A program made the position numbers and the translations under genes. Positions 53,598 through 63,683 of a stretch of DNA of 64,000 bases are shown in pieces. Under the pieces are notes generated by a model. It saw only the letters and a program-made list of their open reading frames with translations. It did no database searches and was not told the origin of the DNA. Source of the stretch: Breznakia pachnodae (lineage in GTDB: Bacteria; Bacillota_I; Bacilli_A; Erysipelotrichales; Erysipelotrichaceae); assembly GCF_030814225.1 (NCBI RefSeq), contig NZ_JAUSUR010000008.1, positions 124,001-188,000 on the forward strand, in the 5' to 3' direction. Positions within the stretch are counted from its first letter, which is position 1, and each line of letters begins with the position of its first letter.

Positions 53598-56500
53598 CTC
53601 TAATTCTAATTTTTCAATTTTATTCACCAGGCAGGAAGGACGATCTTTAATGTTTCCTTCTGCATATATGTAGTTACCTCTTACTAAAATATCCTGATAC
53701 ATGCGATATACATTTGGCATACACACCAAATCAAACTTACTTGTTTCATCACTAACGACTACAAACATCATGATTTCACCATTCTTGGTACGATGTTGTT
53801 TGCATTTTTCAATGAATCCTACAAGTCGTGCAAACCCTTTATGATTATGTAACTGAATAAGTCCCAATACATCTTTATTGATGGATTCCCTTAATTTGGT
53901 TATTGGATGTGCACTCAGATAAAATCCAAGTACCTGCTTTTCTCTGAAACTTCGCTCATGTGACATTTCTTTTGCCATCACATATGGAGGCTTTGAAACA
54001 ATATCCAAGTTTAGCTGACTCTCTCCATTGTCATTTACACGAACTAGTGATGCATAACGCATTGCGTCTTCCAAACTTGCACGTAAACTTGCACGATTAA
54101 TTTTAAATGAATCCATTGCACCAGCATCAATCAGACTTTCAATGCCTTTACTTGTAATCTTCATAAGATTTGCTCTTGCAACAAAATCAAAGAAGTCACT
54201 ATATAAACCATGTTCTTCTCTCTCTTTTAGTAAAGAAAGACTCATAGCAGTACCAATATTCTTAATTCCAACTAATGGAAAACGAAGACTATTACCATCA
54301 ATTACATATTCATTCTCCGATAGATTAACATCTGGTGGAAGTACTTTAATATCTCGCTTTTTAGCCTCAAAAATATATTCACTACTTTTGGTTTCTGAAC
54401 CAATTACACTATTCAGCACTGAGGCAAAGAAAGACAATGGATAATTCGCCTTTAAGTAAGCTAGTTGATATGCAACCAATCCATATGCCACAGAGTGACT
54501 TCGGTTAAATCCATATCCAGCAAATTTTAAAATCAAATCATATACTTTTTCAGCCAACTCTTTTGTGTATCCATTCTTTATGGAACCTTCAATAAAGTCT
54601 TTTTGTAACTTTTCCAGTTCTCCAGGTATTTTCTTTGAAATAGCTTTTCTTAGAATATCGGCTTTCCCTAAAGAAAAGTTAGCCATTATTTGAGTTACCT
54701 GCATAATCTGTTCCTGATAAATCATTACCCCATAAGTTGTTTCTAATAATGGTTTTAAACTAGGATGTAAATAATCAATGTTTGATGGATTGTTTTTGTT
54801 TTTTAAATACAATGGAATATTTTCCATTGGACCTGGACGAAACAAAGCAATCGCTGCTACAATACCTTCAAAATCAGTAACCTGCATTTGGCGAAGTAAG
54901 TTTTTCATTCCTTCGCTCTCTAATTGGAATACCCCTACTGTATCAACATCCTGTAACATTTTAAAGGTCTTTGAATCATCCAAAGGTATTTTCATAATAT
55001 CAATTGGTTGTCCATGACGTTTAATATGGGTACAAACTTCATCAATAATTGTAAGATTACGAAGACCAAGGAAATCAATTTTAATTAATCCAAGTTCTTC
55101 TAAATAGTCCATTGTATATTGCGTTGAATATAAATCTTCTTCAATTTCAATTAACGGACATACATCATCAATATCTCGATCACTCAATACAATTCCTGCT
55201 GCATGAGTAGAAATATGCCTTGGTAATCCTTCAATCTGTCTGGCAATTTTAAATAGACGACGAAACTCTTTTTTTGCTTCAATTGCCTCTGAAAACTTCT
55301 TATTTGTTTTATAAACACTATCTAAGTTAATTTTAAGAACGTGTGGGACCATTTTAGAAAGCATATCAACCTCACTTAGGCTTACTCCTAAAACTCTTCC
55401 AACATCGCGTAAAACCTGTTTGGCAGCAAGCGTACCAAAAGTAACAATATGAGCAACATGGTCTCTTCCATATAACTGTGCGACATATTCAATTACTTCA
55501 TCACGTCGGTTATCAGGGAAATCCACATCAATATCTGGCATACTGATACGTTCTGGGTTTAAAAAGCGTTCAAACAGCAAATCATATTGAATTGGATCCA
55601 CATGGGTAATTCCCAAGCAATATGAAATTAGTGAACCAGCTGCACTTCCCCTACCAGGACCTACATAAATATCTTTGCTTTTTGCGAAACGAATAAAATC
55701 ATAAACAATAAGAAAATAATCAGCATATCCCATTTTCGCAATTACACTTAACTCATAATTTAATCGCTCTGCATATTCATTCGTTACTTTTCCATCTAGT
55801 CGTTTCTTAAGACCCTGTTTACACAAACTAGTCAGATATGTCTGTGAATCCACATCATAGCGATTCTTAAATACAGGTAGATTCACTTTATTAATATTCA
55901 TCTTTACATTACATGAATCAGCAATTTTTTCACTCATTGCCAAATCTTCTTCATCATATAATTGTTTCATTTCTTCAGGTGAGCGAAAATAGCGATCCGA
56001 TTCTGCATTCAATGACATATCATTAATTGTTCTTTGCTGATCAATTGCACATAACACCTTGTAAGCTTCCTCATCTTCTTTTCTGCCAAAGTAAATCCGT
56101 GACATTGCAAATGTTTTAATTTTTAAAGTAGCAGCTGTAATCTTTAACGAAGCATTCTGTTGCTTTAAAAAATTAGAATCATTCATTGCGATTGCTAAAT
56201 AAAACTCCTGAAAGTTATTTTTAAGCGATAATAAAATCTCTGATAATTCATTTCTTTTTTCTGGTGTATTTAAAGATCTTAAATAATCATGAGCACCAGC
56301 AGTAGTGAAAATCATCTGTTCATCAAAATGTCTAAGCTCTTCTAACGTAATCTTTGAATCATGCGTGTTAATATAAGAAGATAACTTCAATAACATTCGA
56401 TATCCAATATCATCTTTTGCGTATGCATGTAAATAAACATCCTGTTCCTCAATTGAGCAGACAAATTCCAAACCAAAAATTGGTTTGATACCCGCTTTCT

Positions 56501-56660
56501 TACAGGCATGATAAAAAGCCATTGCACCATGCATTACATCCTTATCACAGAGTGCGACAGCTTTCATATTATGATTTTTTGCTAGATTAATAATATCGGA
56601 AATTCTTAATGTGCTATTTAATAATGTATAAGAACTTCTAACATGTAAATGTGTAGTCAA
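53595..56660 (-). CDS. dnaE: DNA polymerase III alpha subunit (DnaE)
   Basis: A 1,021-residue family C polymerase. PHP domain 1 to about 230, palm catalytic residues in PDIDVDF (375-381), GPGRGSAAGSL (334-344), fingers and beta-binding tandem HhH to about 880, then an OB domain (TKNGEIMMFVVVSDE) to the end. Firmicutes use PolC as main replicase and a DnaE like this for lagging-strand priming extension. In the PHP start HLHVRSSYTLL, the usual second histidine-serine pair is R-S, so the PHP metal site is probably inactive. It starts at TTG after GAGGTGAG and is a single-gene unit. Confidence 0.95.
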   Translation of the reverse strand: MTTHLHVRSSYTLLNSTLRISDIINLAKNHNMKAVALCDKDVMHGAMAFYHACKKAGIKPIFGLEFVCSIEEQDVYLHAYAKDDIGYRMLLKLSSYINTHDSKITLEELRHFDEQMIFTTAGAHDYLRSLNTPEKRNELSEILLSLKNNFQEFYLAIAMNDSNFLKQQNASLKITAATLKIKTFAMSRIYFGRKEDEEAYKVLCAIDQQRTINDMSLNAESDRYFRSPEEMKQLYDEEDLAMSEKIADSCNVKMNINKVNLPVFKNRYDVDSQTYLTSLCKQGLKKRLDGKVTNEYAERLNYELSVIAKMGYADYFLIVYDFIRFAKSKDIYVGPGRGSAAGSLISYCLGITHVDPIQYDLLFERFLNPERISMPDIDVDFPDNRRDEVIEYVAQLYGRDHVAHIVTFGTLAAKQVLRDVGRVLGVSLSEVDMLSKMVPHVLKINLDSVYKTNKKFSEAIEAKKEFRRLFKIARQIEGLPRHISTHAAGIVLSDRDIDDVCPLIEIEEDLYSTQYTMDYLEELGLIKIDFLGLRNLTIIDEVCTHIKRHGQPIDIMKIPLDDSKTFKMLQDVDTVGVFQLESEGMKNLLRQMQVTDFEGIVAAIALFRPGPMENIPLYLKNKNNPSNIDYLHPSLKPLLETTYGVMIYQEQIMQVTQIMANFSLGKADILRKAISKKIPGELEKLQKDFIEGSIKNGYTKELAEKVYDLILKFAGYGFNRSHSVAYGLVAYQLAYLKANYPLSFFASVLNSVIGSETKSSEYIFEAKKRDIKVLPPDVNLSENEYVIDGNSLRFPLVGIKNIGTAMSLSLLKEREEHGLYSDFFDFVARANLMKITSKGIESLIDAGAMDSFKINRASLRASLEDAMRYASLVRVNDNGESQLNLDIVSKPPYVMAKEMSHERSFREKQVLGFYLSAHPITKLRESINKDVLGLIQLHNHKGFARLVGFIEKCKQHRTKNGEIMMFVVVSDETSKFDLVCMPNVYRMYQDILVRGNYIYAEGNIKDRPSCLVNKIEKLELE

Positions 56661-56761
56661 TGATTCTCACCTCTTTTAAAATTATACCATAAAAATATAC
56701 GATTATTGCCAACAGTACTTCTTTTGTGTTGTATAATCAAACTACAAGGAGATTATTACAA

Positions 56762-57232
56762 ATGAGAAGAAAAGAACGTGAAGTTACACAACCAGATGAG
56801 TTATTGACAATTATCAGTGAATGCAAGGTATGTCGTGTTGCAATTCATGATGAACCCTATCCCTATATTGTTCCCTTAAATTTTGGTTATTCCTACAACA
56901 ATAATCAACTTATCTTTTATTTTCATACAGCAAAAGTTGGAAAAAAGATAGAACTACTTAAATTGAATCCTCATGTATGTATTGAACTAGATACAAACCA
57001 TGAATTAGTAAGTGGAGATATCGCCTGCAAATATACTTATAAATATCAAAGTATTATTGGTTTTGGAAAAGTAGAGTTTGTGGAAGATAGCGAAGAAAAA
57101 ATAAATGCGTTAAATCATCTGATGAAACATCAGACAAATAGTGATGAGGCATTTGCGTATTCACCAAAACAGGTAGAAATGATTGGTGTAATCAAAATAG
57201 TTATTGATTCATTCCAGGGAAAACAGTCATAA
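56762..57232 (+). CDS. NimA-like flavin-binding protein (PNPOx fold)
   Basis: A 156-residue split-barrel flavoprotein of the pyridoxamine-phosphate-oxidase superfamily, nearest in style to NimA/nitroimidazole-resistance-like proteins. Characteristic are VCRVAIHDEPYPYIVPLNFGY, IFYFHTAKVGKKIELL and the CIELDTNHELV strand. It probably binds FMN; NimA homologues are common in gut anaerobes and most have no proven resistance role. I start it at the ATG at 56762, 10 bases after AAGGAG; the frame is open for 12 codons upstream. It is monocistronic and divergent from dnaE. Confidence 0.85.
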   Translation: MRRKEREVTQPDELLTIISECKVCRVAIHDEPYPYIVPLNFGYSYNNNQLIFYFHTAKVGKKIELLKLNPHVCIELDTNHELVSGDIACKYTYKYQSIIGFGKVEFVEDSEEKINALNHLMKHQTNSDEAFAYSPKQVEMIGVIKIVIDSFQGKQS

Positions 57233-57240
57233 AATACAAC

Positions 57241-57266
57241 AAAGAAGGTCATTGACCTTCTTTTTC
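57241..57266 (+). terminator. bidirectional terminator after the NimA-like gene
   Basis: Hairpin AGAAGGTC/GACCTTCT with an ATT loop followed by TTTTT; T residues flank on the opposite strand too. It lies between two converging genes (the other is nrnA). Confidence 0.85.
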
Positions 57267-57270
57267 GTTA

Positions 57271-58206
57271 TTATAGTAATTCTTTTAAATCACTAATCAA
57301 ATTTTGAATATCTTCTAATGTCAGTTTCTTCACACCACATGCCTGTGCATGACCACCACCATTATACTTGTTTGCCACTTTATCAATTGCTACATTCTTA
57401 GAACGTAAAGAACCATTGTATAATCCCTTTGATTCGTAGGATGTATCCTCAGTAAATAAACAATAGATTTCAAATTCTTTTACATTTGCCAAAGCAAATA
57501 CTTTTTCTTTTGCTAGATTATAATCAAACCCTAATGGTGCATAATCCTCTACCTGCATAATTGAATAAGCGACATTACCATCCAACTGATAACGATTTCT
57601 TACCTTTGTTACATAAATAAAATCATTTAATGAGAATCCACTTCTCTCCTGATTGATTTTATTGACATTCAATCCACAACTTACTAAGAACGCAGCACTC
57701 TTTAAAGTGTTTGCAGTAGTTGATGAAGTTGTAAATGAAATTGAATCAGCTAGCAATCCTAAGTATAGGTATTTTGCACATTCTTCATTTACTACTTTTC
57801 CTGTTTCTTTAAATAAATCTGAAAGAATCTCACATGTCGCTGCTGCCGTTGTATCTACATAAGCAACATCCGCATATTCATCAACAACAATATGATGATC
57901 AATCTTAATAATTTTTTTTGCTGATAACGCACGAGCATCATCAATTCGTTCAGCATTTGCTGTATCTAATATAATGGCACAAGATTGTTTGATAAGTTCA
58001 TCATCAACATGATCAATTGGTGGAAATAACTCTGCACTACTTCCTACATCGTCTCCTAAGGCGTAAACTTTCACATTAGGACAGTTTGCTTCCAAAAACA
58101 GTTTCATCCCAAACTGAGAGCCTAATGCATCTGCATCTGCGCTTTGATGACGAAACAAGGTAATGGCCTGATAATCTTTTATTTCATTTAATAAATCAAT
58201 CATCAT
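57271..58206 (-). CDS. nrnA: DHH-family phosphoesterase (NrnA-like)
   Basis: A 311-residue DHH/DHHA1 protein. The N-terminal metal region is LFRHQSADADALGSQ, the DHH motif is KIDHHIVVDEYAD, and the DHHA1 part ends with NKYNGGGHAQACGVK. Bacillus NrnA degrades oligoribonucleotides and pAp; related proteins hydrolyse c-di-AMP products. The usual HxxPDxDA has Ser-Ala in place of Pro (RHQSADADA), a small change next to the metal ligands. Its ATG overlaps the ackA stop by one base. It is the last gene of smc-ftsY-ylxM-ackA-nrnA. Confidence 0.9.
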   Translation of the reverse strand: MMIDLLNEIKDYQAITLFRHQSADADALGSQFGMKLFLEANCPNVKVYALGDDVGSSAELFPPIDHVDDELIKQSCAIILDTANAERIDDARALSAKKIIKIDHHIVVDEYADVAYVDTTAAATCEILSDLFKETGKVVNEECAKYLYLGLLADSISFTTSSTTANTLKSAAFLVSCGLNVNKINQERSGFSLNDFIYVTKVRNRYQLDGNVAYSIMQVEDYAPLGFDYNLAKEKVFALANVKEFEIYCLFTEDTSYESKGLYNGSLRSKNVAIDKVANKYNGGGHAQACGVKKLTLEDIQNLISDLKELL

Positions 58207-59396
58207 TATCCAACAATTGCAAATGTATCACGTGCAATCATTACCTCTTCATTTGTAGGGATCAGGTAAACACTAACTTTAGAATCTGCTGTAGTAAGAA
58301 GTTGTTCTTCTCCCCTTACCTTATTTGCATCTGTATCAACTTCTGTTCCTAAAGTTGCTTCCAATTTTCTCATAACACGTTCACGTGTTTTAAAATCATT
58401 TTCTCCAATTCCAGCAGTAAATACAATTGCATCTAATCCACCCATTTGAACATAATATGATCCAACAGTTTGAACTACACGATTCACAAAAATACTCATT
58501 GCCAGTTTTGCTCTTTCATTTCCTTCATCACTTGCTTTTTCAATGTCACGCCCATCACTAGAAACGCCTGATACTCCAAGCAACCCTGATTGTTTATTTA
58601 AAATTGTATCCATTTCTTTAGGACTAACTCCTAATTGCTCTTCCATAAATGGAACGATTGCAGGATCAATATCACCACAACGAGTTCCCATCATAATTCC
58701 ACCAAGTGGTGTGAATCCCATAGAAGTGTTAATACTCTTACCACCATCAACAGCAGTAATAGAAGCACCACCACCTAAGTGTAAAGTAATAATTTTTGTA
58801 TCTTTTAAATCTTTATTTAATAATTCAGCACAACGTTGAGATACATATTGGTGTGATGTTCCATGCATTCCATAACGACGTACTTTGTGTTCTGTATACC
58901 ATTCATATGGTAATGGATAAATGTATGTGTCTGCTTCCATTGTCTGGTGGAATGCAGTATCAAACGTAAATACATGTTTACTGTTTGGTAAAGATGCCTT
59001 AAATGCACGATATCCAACCAATGCTCCTGGGTTGTGTAGTGGAGCTAACTCACATAGTTCATCAACCTTCTTCACTACATCATCATCTACTAATACACTC
59101 TTAGAGAAATACTCTCCACCATGTACTACACGGTGTCCTGCAGCCACGATTTCATTTAAATCAGCTACAATATTGTGTTCAACAAGCGCCTCCAACAATA
59201 AGTTAACTGCCACTGTATGATCCTTTACTGGCAATGTCTTACTTACTTTTTCACCATCTACCTTGATTGTGAAAACAGCGTCCTCAAACCCGATTCTCTC
59301 TACAATTCCACTTGTTAGAACTGTCTCTTTTGGCATTTCATACAATTGAAACTTCAATGATGAACTCCCTGCATTTACTGCAATAATCTTACTCAT
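58206..59396 (-). CDS. ackA: acetate kinase
   Basis: A 396-residue kinase that makes ATP from acetyl-phosphate in fermentation. Family segments are IIAVNAGSSSLKFQLYE at the start, AAGHRVVHGGEYF, HGTSHQYVS (active-site His), LGGGASITAVDGGKSINTSMG (split) and TAGIGEND. The ATG at 59396 overlaps the ylxM stop by 8 bases, so ackA is in the smc-ftsY transcript. pta is not adjacent. This placement is unusual. Confidence 0.97.
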   Translation of the reverse strand: MSKIIAVNAGSSSLKFQLYEMPKETVLTSGIVERIGFEDAVFTIKVDGEKVSKTLPVKDHTVAVNLLLEALVEHNIVADLNEIVAAGHRVVHGGEYFSKSVLVDDDVVKKVDELCELAPLHNPGALVGYRAFKASLPNSKHVFTFDTAFHQTMEADTYIYPLPYEWYTEHKVRRYGMHGTSHQYVSQRCAELLNKDLKDTKIITLHLGGGASITAVDGGKSINTSMGFTPLGGIMMGTRCGDIDPAIVPFMEEQLGVSPKEMDTILNKQSGLLGVSGVSSDGRDIEKASDEGNERAKLAMSIFVNRVVQTVGSYYVQMGGLDAIVFTAGIGENDFKTRERVMRKLEATLGTEVDTDANKVRGEEQLLTTADSKVSVYLIPTNEEVMIARDTFAIVG

Positions 59397-59721
59397 AATT
59401 TTCCATCTCACTTTCTTTCAGTTTTTCACTTAATTTTTTTATTTTCTCATCATCAGATTTTGCTAATTCTTCATAATATGCAAAGCGCCGATGATACTTA
59501 CTTACCAATTTTAGTTTTTCTTCATAGCTTTCTAAAATTAAGGAAGTACGCTTCACACTGTCTTGTACTGCACTTCTGGATATATTCATATTTTCTGCGA
59601 TTTCACTAAGTGAATAATCCTCACGAAAATAATAATCCATTACTTCTCGTTGCTTATCTGTTAATAGCACCTCATAAAAATCTAAATATTCATTCATCTT
59701 TTCATATGGTTTACTCTTCAT
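59389..59721 (-). CDS. ylxM: YlxM-like SRP-associated protein
   Basis: A 110-residue sigma-70 region 4-like helix-turn-helix protein: LTDKQREVMDYYFREDYSLSEIAENMNISRSAVQDSVKRT (split in conserved blocks). YlxM usually sits beside ffh, whose product it helps with SRP assembly or GTPase control. Here it lies between ftsY (overlap 11 bases) and ackA (overlap 8 bases), and ffh is not present in the window. The start at ATG 59721 follows GGAGA inside ftsY; the longer frame begins within FtsY. Confidence 0.9.
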   Translation of the reverse strand: MKSKPYEKMNEYLDFYEVLLTDKQREVMDYYFREDYSLSEIAENMNISRSAVQDSVKRTSLILESYEEKLKLVSKYHRRFAYYEELAKSDDEKIKKLSEKLKESEMENYE

Positions 59722-60679
59722 CAGATTCTCCGCAAATGCTGTAAATAAAAGAATCAATATCAAATTCTTTTAAATCATCAACACTCTCTCCAAGTCCAAC
59801 ATATTTTACTGGAAGTCCAAGCAGATTACGAATTGAAATTACAATTCCTCCCTTAGCACTACCATCCAGTTTTGTCAGTATAATTCCATTTACATCAGTA
59901 GCTGTTGTGAATTCTCTTGCTTGAGAGATACCATTTTGACCAGTTGTAGCATCAATAACAAGCCATACCGCAGCAGGTTGTTCAGGTATTTCACGATCAA
60001 TTACACGATGCATCTTTTCTAATTCCTTCATCAGGTTAACTTTATTTTGAAGTCTACCTGCTGTATCGGCAATAATCAGGTCATTACCGTTTTCTTTTGC
60101 CTGACGACATCCATCAACGATTACACTCGCTGGATCTGCATTGTTTTTACCCATTACACAATCCACGCCAATACGATCTGCCCAACGCTTCAGTTGGTCA
60201 ACAGCACCTGCACGAAATGTATCAGCAGCAATTAACAATACACTTTTACCTTCATTTTTAAATTTATTAGCAAGTTTCGCAGTAGTTGTTGTTTTACCAC
60301 TACCATTAACTCCAACCATCAATATAACGGTTGGTCCATCTTCATTGAATTTAAATTCTTCATCTTCAAATGAATTATATAATGTCTGCATTTCTTCAAA
60401 CAAGATATCATTTACTTCATCCATTGATTTTGCCTTGGTTTCAATTGCTTTGCTTTCTACTCCACGAATAATCTTCTCAGCTGTTTCAATCCCCAAATCC
60501 GCTTCTAGCAAAATTATCATTAGTTCTTCAAGAAAATCTTCATCAACACCTTTAAATCCACTTCCCAGTCGCTTTAACTTCGAAGCAAATGATGTTCTCG
60601 ATTTAGATAACCCACTTAAATAATAATCATTATCCTGTTTACTTGAAAATGTATCTTTTAGTTTCTTTAAAAATCCCAT
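59711..60679 (-). CDS. ftsY: signal recognition particle receptor FtsY
   Basis: A 322-residue SRP GTPase. N domain to about 100, then the G domain with GVNGSGKTTTTAKLANKF (split), IAADTFRAGAVDQLKRWA, DTAGRLQNKVNLM and TKLDGSAKGG. The acidic A domain is nearly absent, as is usual in Firmicutes. It brings ribosome-SRP complexes to the membrane. It overlaps the smc stop by 1 base, the common smc-ftsY pair. Confidence 0.97.
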   Translation of the reverse strand: MGFLKKLKDTFSSKQDNDYYLSGLSKSRTSFASKLKRLGSGFKGVDEDFLEELMIILLEADLGIETAEKIIRGVESKAIETKAKSMDEVNDILFEEMQTLYNSFEDEEFKFNEDGPTVILMVGVNGSGKTTTTAKLANKFKNEGKSVLLIAADTFRAGAVDQLKRWADRIGVDCVMGKNNADPASVIVDGCRQAKENGNDLIIADTAGRLQNKVNLMKELEKMHRVIDREIPEQPAAVWLVIDATTGQNGISQAREFTTATDVNGIILTKLDGSAKGGIVISIRNLLGLPVKYVGLGESVDDLKEFDIDSFIYSICGESDEE

Positions 60680-63621
60680 TATGATACCTCTCCTTCTGCC
60701 TCTGGTTGTACATAATCCATTGCATCTTTTAAGCGAACCTTCAAGAATTTTGAAACTCCGTCTTTCTGCATTGTAACTCCATATAACGCATCACACTGTG
60801 CCATTGTTCCAGGACGGTGTGTAACAATAATAAACTGTGATTCACCTCTGAAGTTCGAAACATAACGAGCAAATCGTTCTACGTTAGATTGATCCAGTGC
60901 TGCCTCAACCTCATCAAAGATACATAAAGGAATTGTTCTAGCGCGTAAAATTGCAAACAATACACTCATTGCAAGCATCGCTTTTTCTCCACCAGATAAT
61001 TTCATCATATTATCGATGTTCTTCCCTGGAGGGAAAACTGCAATCTCAACCCCACTGTTTAATATATCTTCAGGGTCAGTTAAGTATATATTCGCCTTTC
61101 CACCACCAAACAAGGCACGGAAAGTTTCTTGTAATTCATCATTAATCTTTTTAAACATATCCATAAACTGAGTTGACATTACTTCATCCATTTCATCAAT
61201 TGCTTCTAAAATTTTATCTTTTGCAGCATTTAACTCATCTCTTTGGCTAATAAGTAACTCATAACGTTCTGACACTTCTTTATATTCTTCTGGAGCATCC
61301 AAGTTAACGTTCCCCAGTTTAGCGATTTCCTGACGTAAACGAAGAACATCTTCTCTTGCCTTATCAACATCACTTTGTTCAAGCTTCAATGTTGTAGCAT
61401 GTTCAAATGTCATTTCATAAACACTTGACAGACGCTGTAAGACATTTTCAAGATTTGTTTCAATTTTTACCTTTTCTACATCCTGTTCGCGTTCGATGTT
61501 ATTTAAGATATTTAAGTCACGACGAATATCACGAATTTTTGCTTCTCGTTTCTCTACTTCTTTTCCTAATTTAAATCGACGATCACGTTTATTTTTTAAC
61601 TCTAATTCAATTTGGTCTTTTCTTGAATGAGCCTGTGATAACTTAACAATCAGTTCATCATCCATCGCCTCTGCATCTTCTACAGCTTCAGGATTGATTT
61701 CTTTATACTCATCATTTAGTTTTTCATACTTGCTCTTTTTCACATCAACCAAAGGCTGTAACTTAGCAATTGCTAATTGTAGTTGAACTTTTGATTCATC
61801 TAATTCTTTTAACTGAATTCTTATTTTATTTAAATCAGCATTCAGTTCTTCGCTAACTGCTAACTCTTTTTCTAATCGTTCTTCTACCTGAGCCAATTCT
61901 TTTTTGATTGTAATAGGTGAATAAGAATCACGAACTTTACCACCAGTAATACTACCACCTTTATGAACAACTTCACCATCAACGGTAATAATTTTATACT
62001 GGTATCTTAATAATCTAGCTAGTTCATTTGCATGAATTAGTTGCTCACATACTAGTACGTTACCTAACAATGAAGATGCTAAGATACTAAATTCATCATC
62101 ATATTCTACAAACTGACTGGCAACACCTAAGAACCCAGATGTATTTTCAGCAACAATCATATCATTTCCTGATGGCTGACGATCTTTTAATACAGTCTTT
62201 GGCAAGAACGTTGCACGACCACTCTTATTCTTCTTTAAGAAGGTAATCGCATTTCTTGCACAATCTTCATCTTCACTAACAATATGGTAAAGAGCACCAC
62301 CAAGTGCACTTGATATTGCTTCTTCATAACCTTCTACAGGACGTAACAGTTGTGATACTACACCACTAATTCCATAAAGGCTATCTTTCGCTTCCATAAT
62401 CGTTTTAACCCCTTGTTGGTGGTTAAAAGGTGAACGCATAAGATTCGATAATACTTCCTTACGATTTGATAACTTATTAATGTAAGAAGTAGAATTTGCA
62501 TTCTTCTCAGCTAAACTATGAAATTTACCATCAAGAGTATCATAGTTTTGAGTAGCTAAATCATAATCAACATTTAAATCTTCCAAACGTTTCTCACGAT
62601 CTTCATATTCATACTTTGCCTCATCCAGCATCTTTTTAAGTTCTTCAACCTTTTCTGCTGCACTGGCAAACTCTAATGTATATTTACGCTTTTCATCAAT
62701 TTCAGTCTTTCTTGCATCCAATGTAGAGATTTCATTTACTACCGTCATAAATTCATTTTGCAGACGGTGTACATCATTATCAAGCACTGACATTTCTTCA
62801 CGGTCTTCCTGATTCTTTTGATCTTCTACCTGAATCGTCGTTTCTGCAATAGCTTTTTGCGATTCATTTTCAAATGAAGTATTCTTTAATTCTTCAAGAC
62901 GAGCATTAAAGGTTTGTACTTCATCAACAATTACACTAATTTCAATTGTTTCCAACTGTTGTTTCTTCTCTAAATATGTTTCCGCCTTCTTTGCCTGACG
63001 CTTCAAAGGATTCACACGAACTTCTAATTCCTCAACAATATCTTCCACACGTAAAAGATTCTCTTGGGTACGATTTAACTTACTAAGAGACTCATTTTTA
63101 CGTTTTTTATATTTTGCTACTCCAGCTGCTTCTTCAAATAAGGCACGACGATCTTCAGGTTTTGATTCAACAAAACTTTGGATATTCCCTTGCGAAATTA
63201 CCGAAAGTGAATCTCTACCTAACCCACTGTCCATTACCATGTTTACAATATCTTTTAAACGGCATGGTGTGTTATTAATCATATATTCAGCTTCCCCACT
63301 GTTACGGAACAGTTTTCTGGTTACTGATACCTCTTCAAATTCAACATCGAAGTGTTTTTTTGTATTATCAAAAACCAAAGTTACTTCAGCCATGTTAACT
63401 GCTTTTCTACCTTCAGATCCAGAAAATATAACATCGCTCATACTTCCACCACGAAGTGATTTTGCACTTTGTTCTCCTAATACCCAACGGATGGCGTCAT
63501 TGACATTACTTTTCCCACATCCATTTGGTCCAACTATTCCAGTTACTTCGTTTTCAAACTCAATTACTGTCTTATCAGCAAATGATTTAAACCCTTGCAA
63601 CTCAATTCTTTTAAGAAACAT
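60679..63621 (-). CDS. smc: chromosome segregation protein SMC (short-armed)
   Basis: A 980-residue SMC. Walker A is GPNGCGKSN (31-39), the N-terminal arm coiled coil about 165-395, hinge about 400-560 with GGSITGGKVRD, the C-terminal arm about 565-800, signature LSGGEK (875-880) and Walker B LCIFDEVEAALD (899-910). The usual bacterial SMC is about 1,180 residues; both arms are about 100 residues shorter here, leaving heads and hinge intact. It starts after GGAGG and is first in the five-gene operon. Confidence 0.96.
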   Translation of the reverse strand: MFLKRIELQGFKSFADKTVIEFENEVTGIVGPNGCGKSNVNDAIRWVLGEQSAKSLRGGSMSDVIFSGSEGRKAVNMAEVTLVFDNTKKHFDVEFEEVSVTRKLFRNSGEAEYMINNTPCRLKDIVNMVMDSGLGRDSLSVISQGNIQSFVESKPEDRRALFEEAAGVAKYKKRKNESLSKLNRTQENLLRVEDIVEELEVRVNPLKRQAKKAETYLEKKQQLETIEISVIVDEVQTFNARLEELKNTSFENESQKAIAETTIQVEDQKNQEDREEMSVLDNDVHRLQNEFMTVVNEISTLDARKTEIDEKRKYTLEFASAAEKVEELKKMLDEAKYEYEDREKRLEDLNVDYDLATQNYDTLDGKFHSLAEKNANSTSYINKLSNRKEVLSNLMRSPFNHQQGVKTIMEAKDSLYGISGVVSQLLRPVEGYEEAISSALGGALYHIVSEDEDCARNAITFLKKNKSGRATFLPKTVLKDRQPSGNDMIVAENTSGFLGVASQFVEYDDEFSILASSLLGNVLVCEQLIHANELARLLRYQYKIITVDGEVVHKGGSITGGKVRDSYSPITIKKELAQVEERLEKELAVSEELNADLNKIRIQLKELDESKVQLQLAIAKLQPLVDVKKSKYEKLNDEYKEINPEAVEDAEAMDDELIVKLSQAHSRKDQIELELKNKRDRRFKLGKEVEKREAKIRDIRRDLNILNNIEREQDVEKVKIETNLENVLQRLSSVYEMTFEHATTLKLEQSDVDKAREDVLRLRQEIAKLGNVNLDAPEEYKEVSERYELLISQRDELNAAKDKILEAIDEMDEVMSTQFMDMFKKINDELQETFRALFGGGKANIYLTDPEDILNSGVEIAVFPPGKNIDNMMKLSGGEKAMLAMSVLFAILRARTIPLCIFDEVEAALDQSNVERFARYVSNFRGESQFIIVTHRPGTMAQCDALYGVTMQKDGVSKFLKVRLKDAMDYVQPEAEGEVS

Positions 63622-63683
63622 AAAAACCTCCGAACTTCACTAAAACATTATAACATAGATTACCCTATTTACATTATAAAAAT

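Noticed and set aside
60141-60623. 160-codon plus-strand open frame opposite ftsY
   Set aside because: Ser/Leu/Asn-rich antisense artefact; no promoter or ribosome site.
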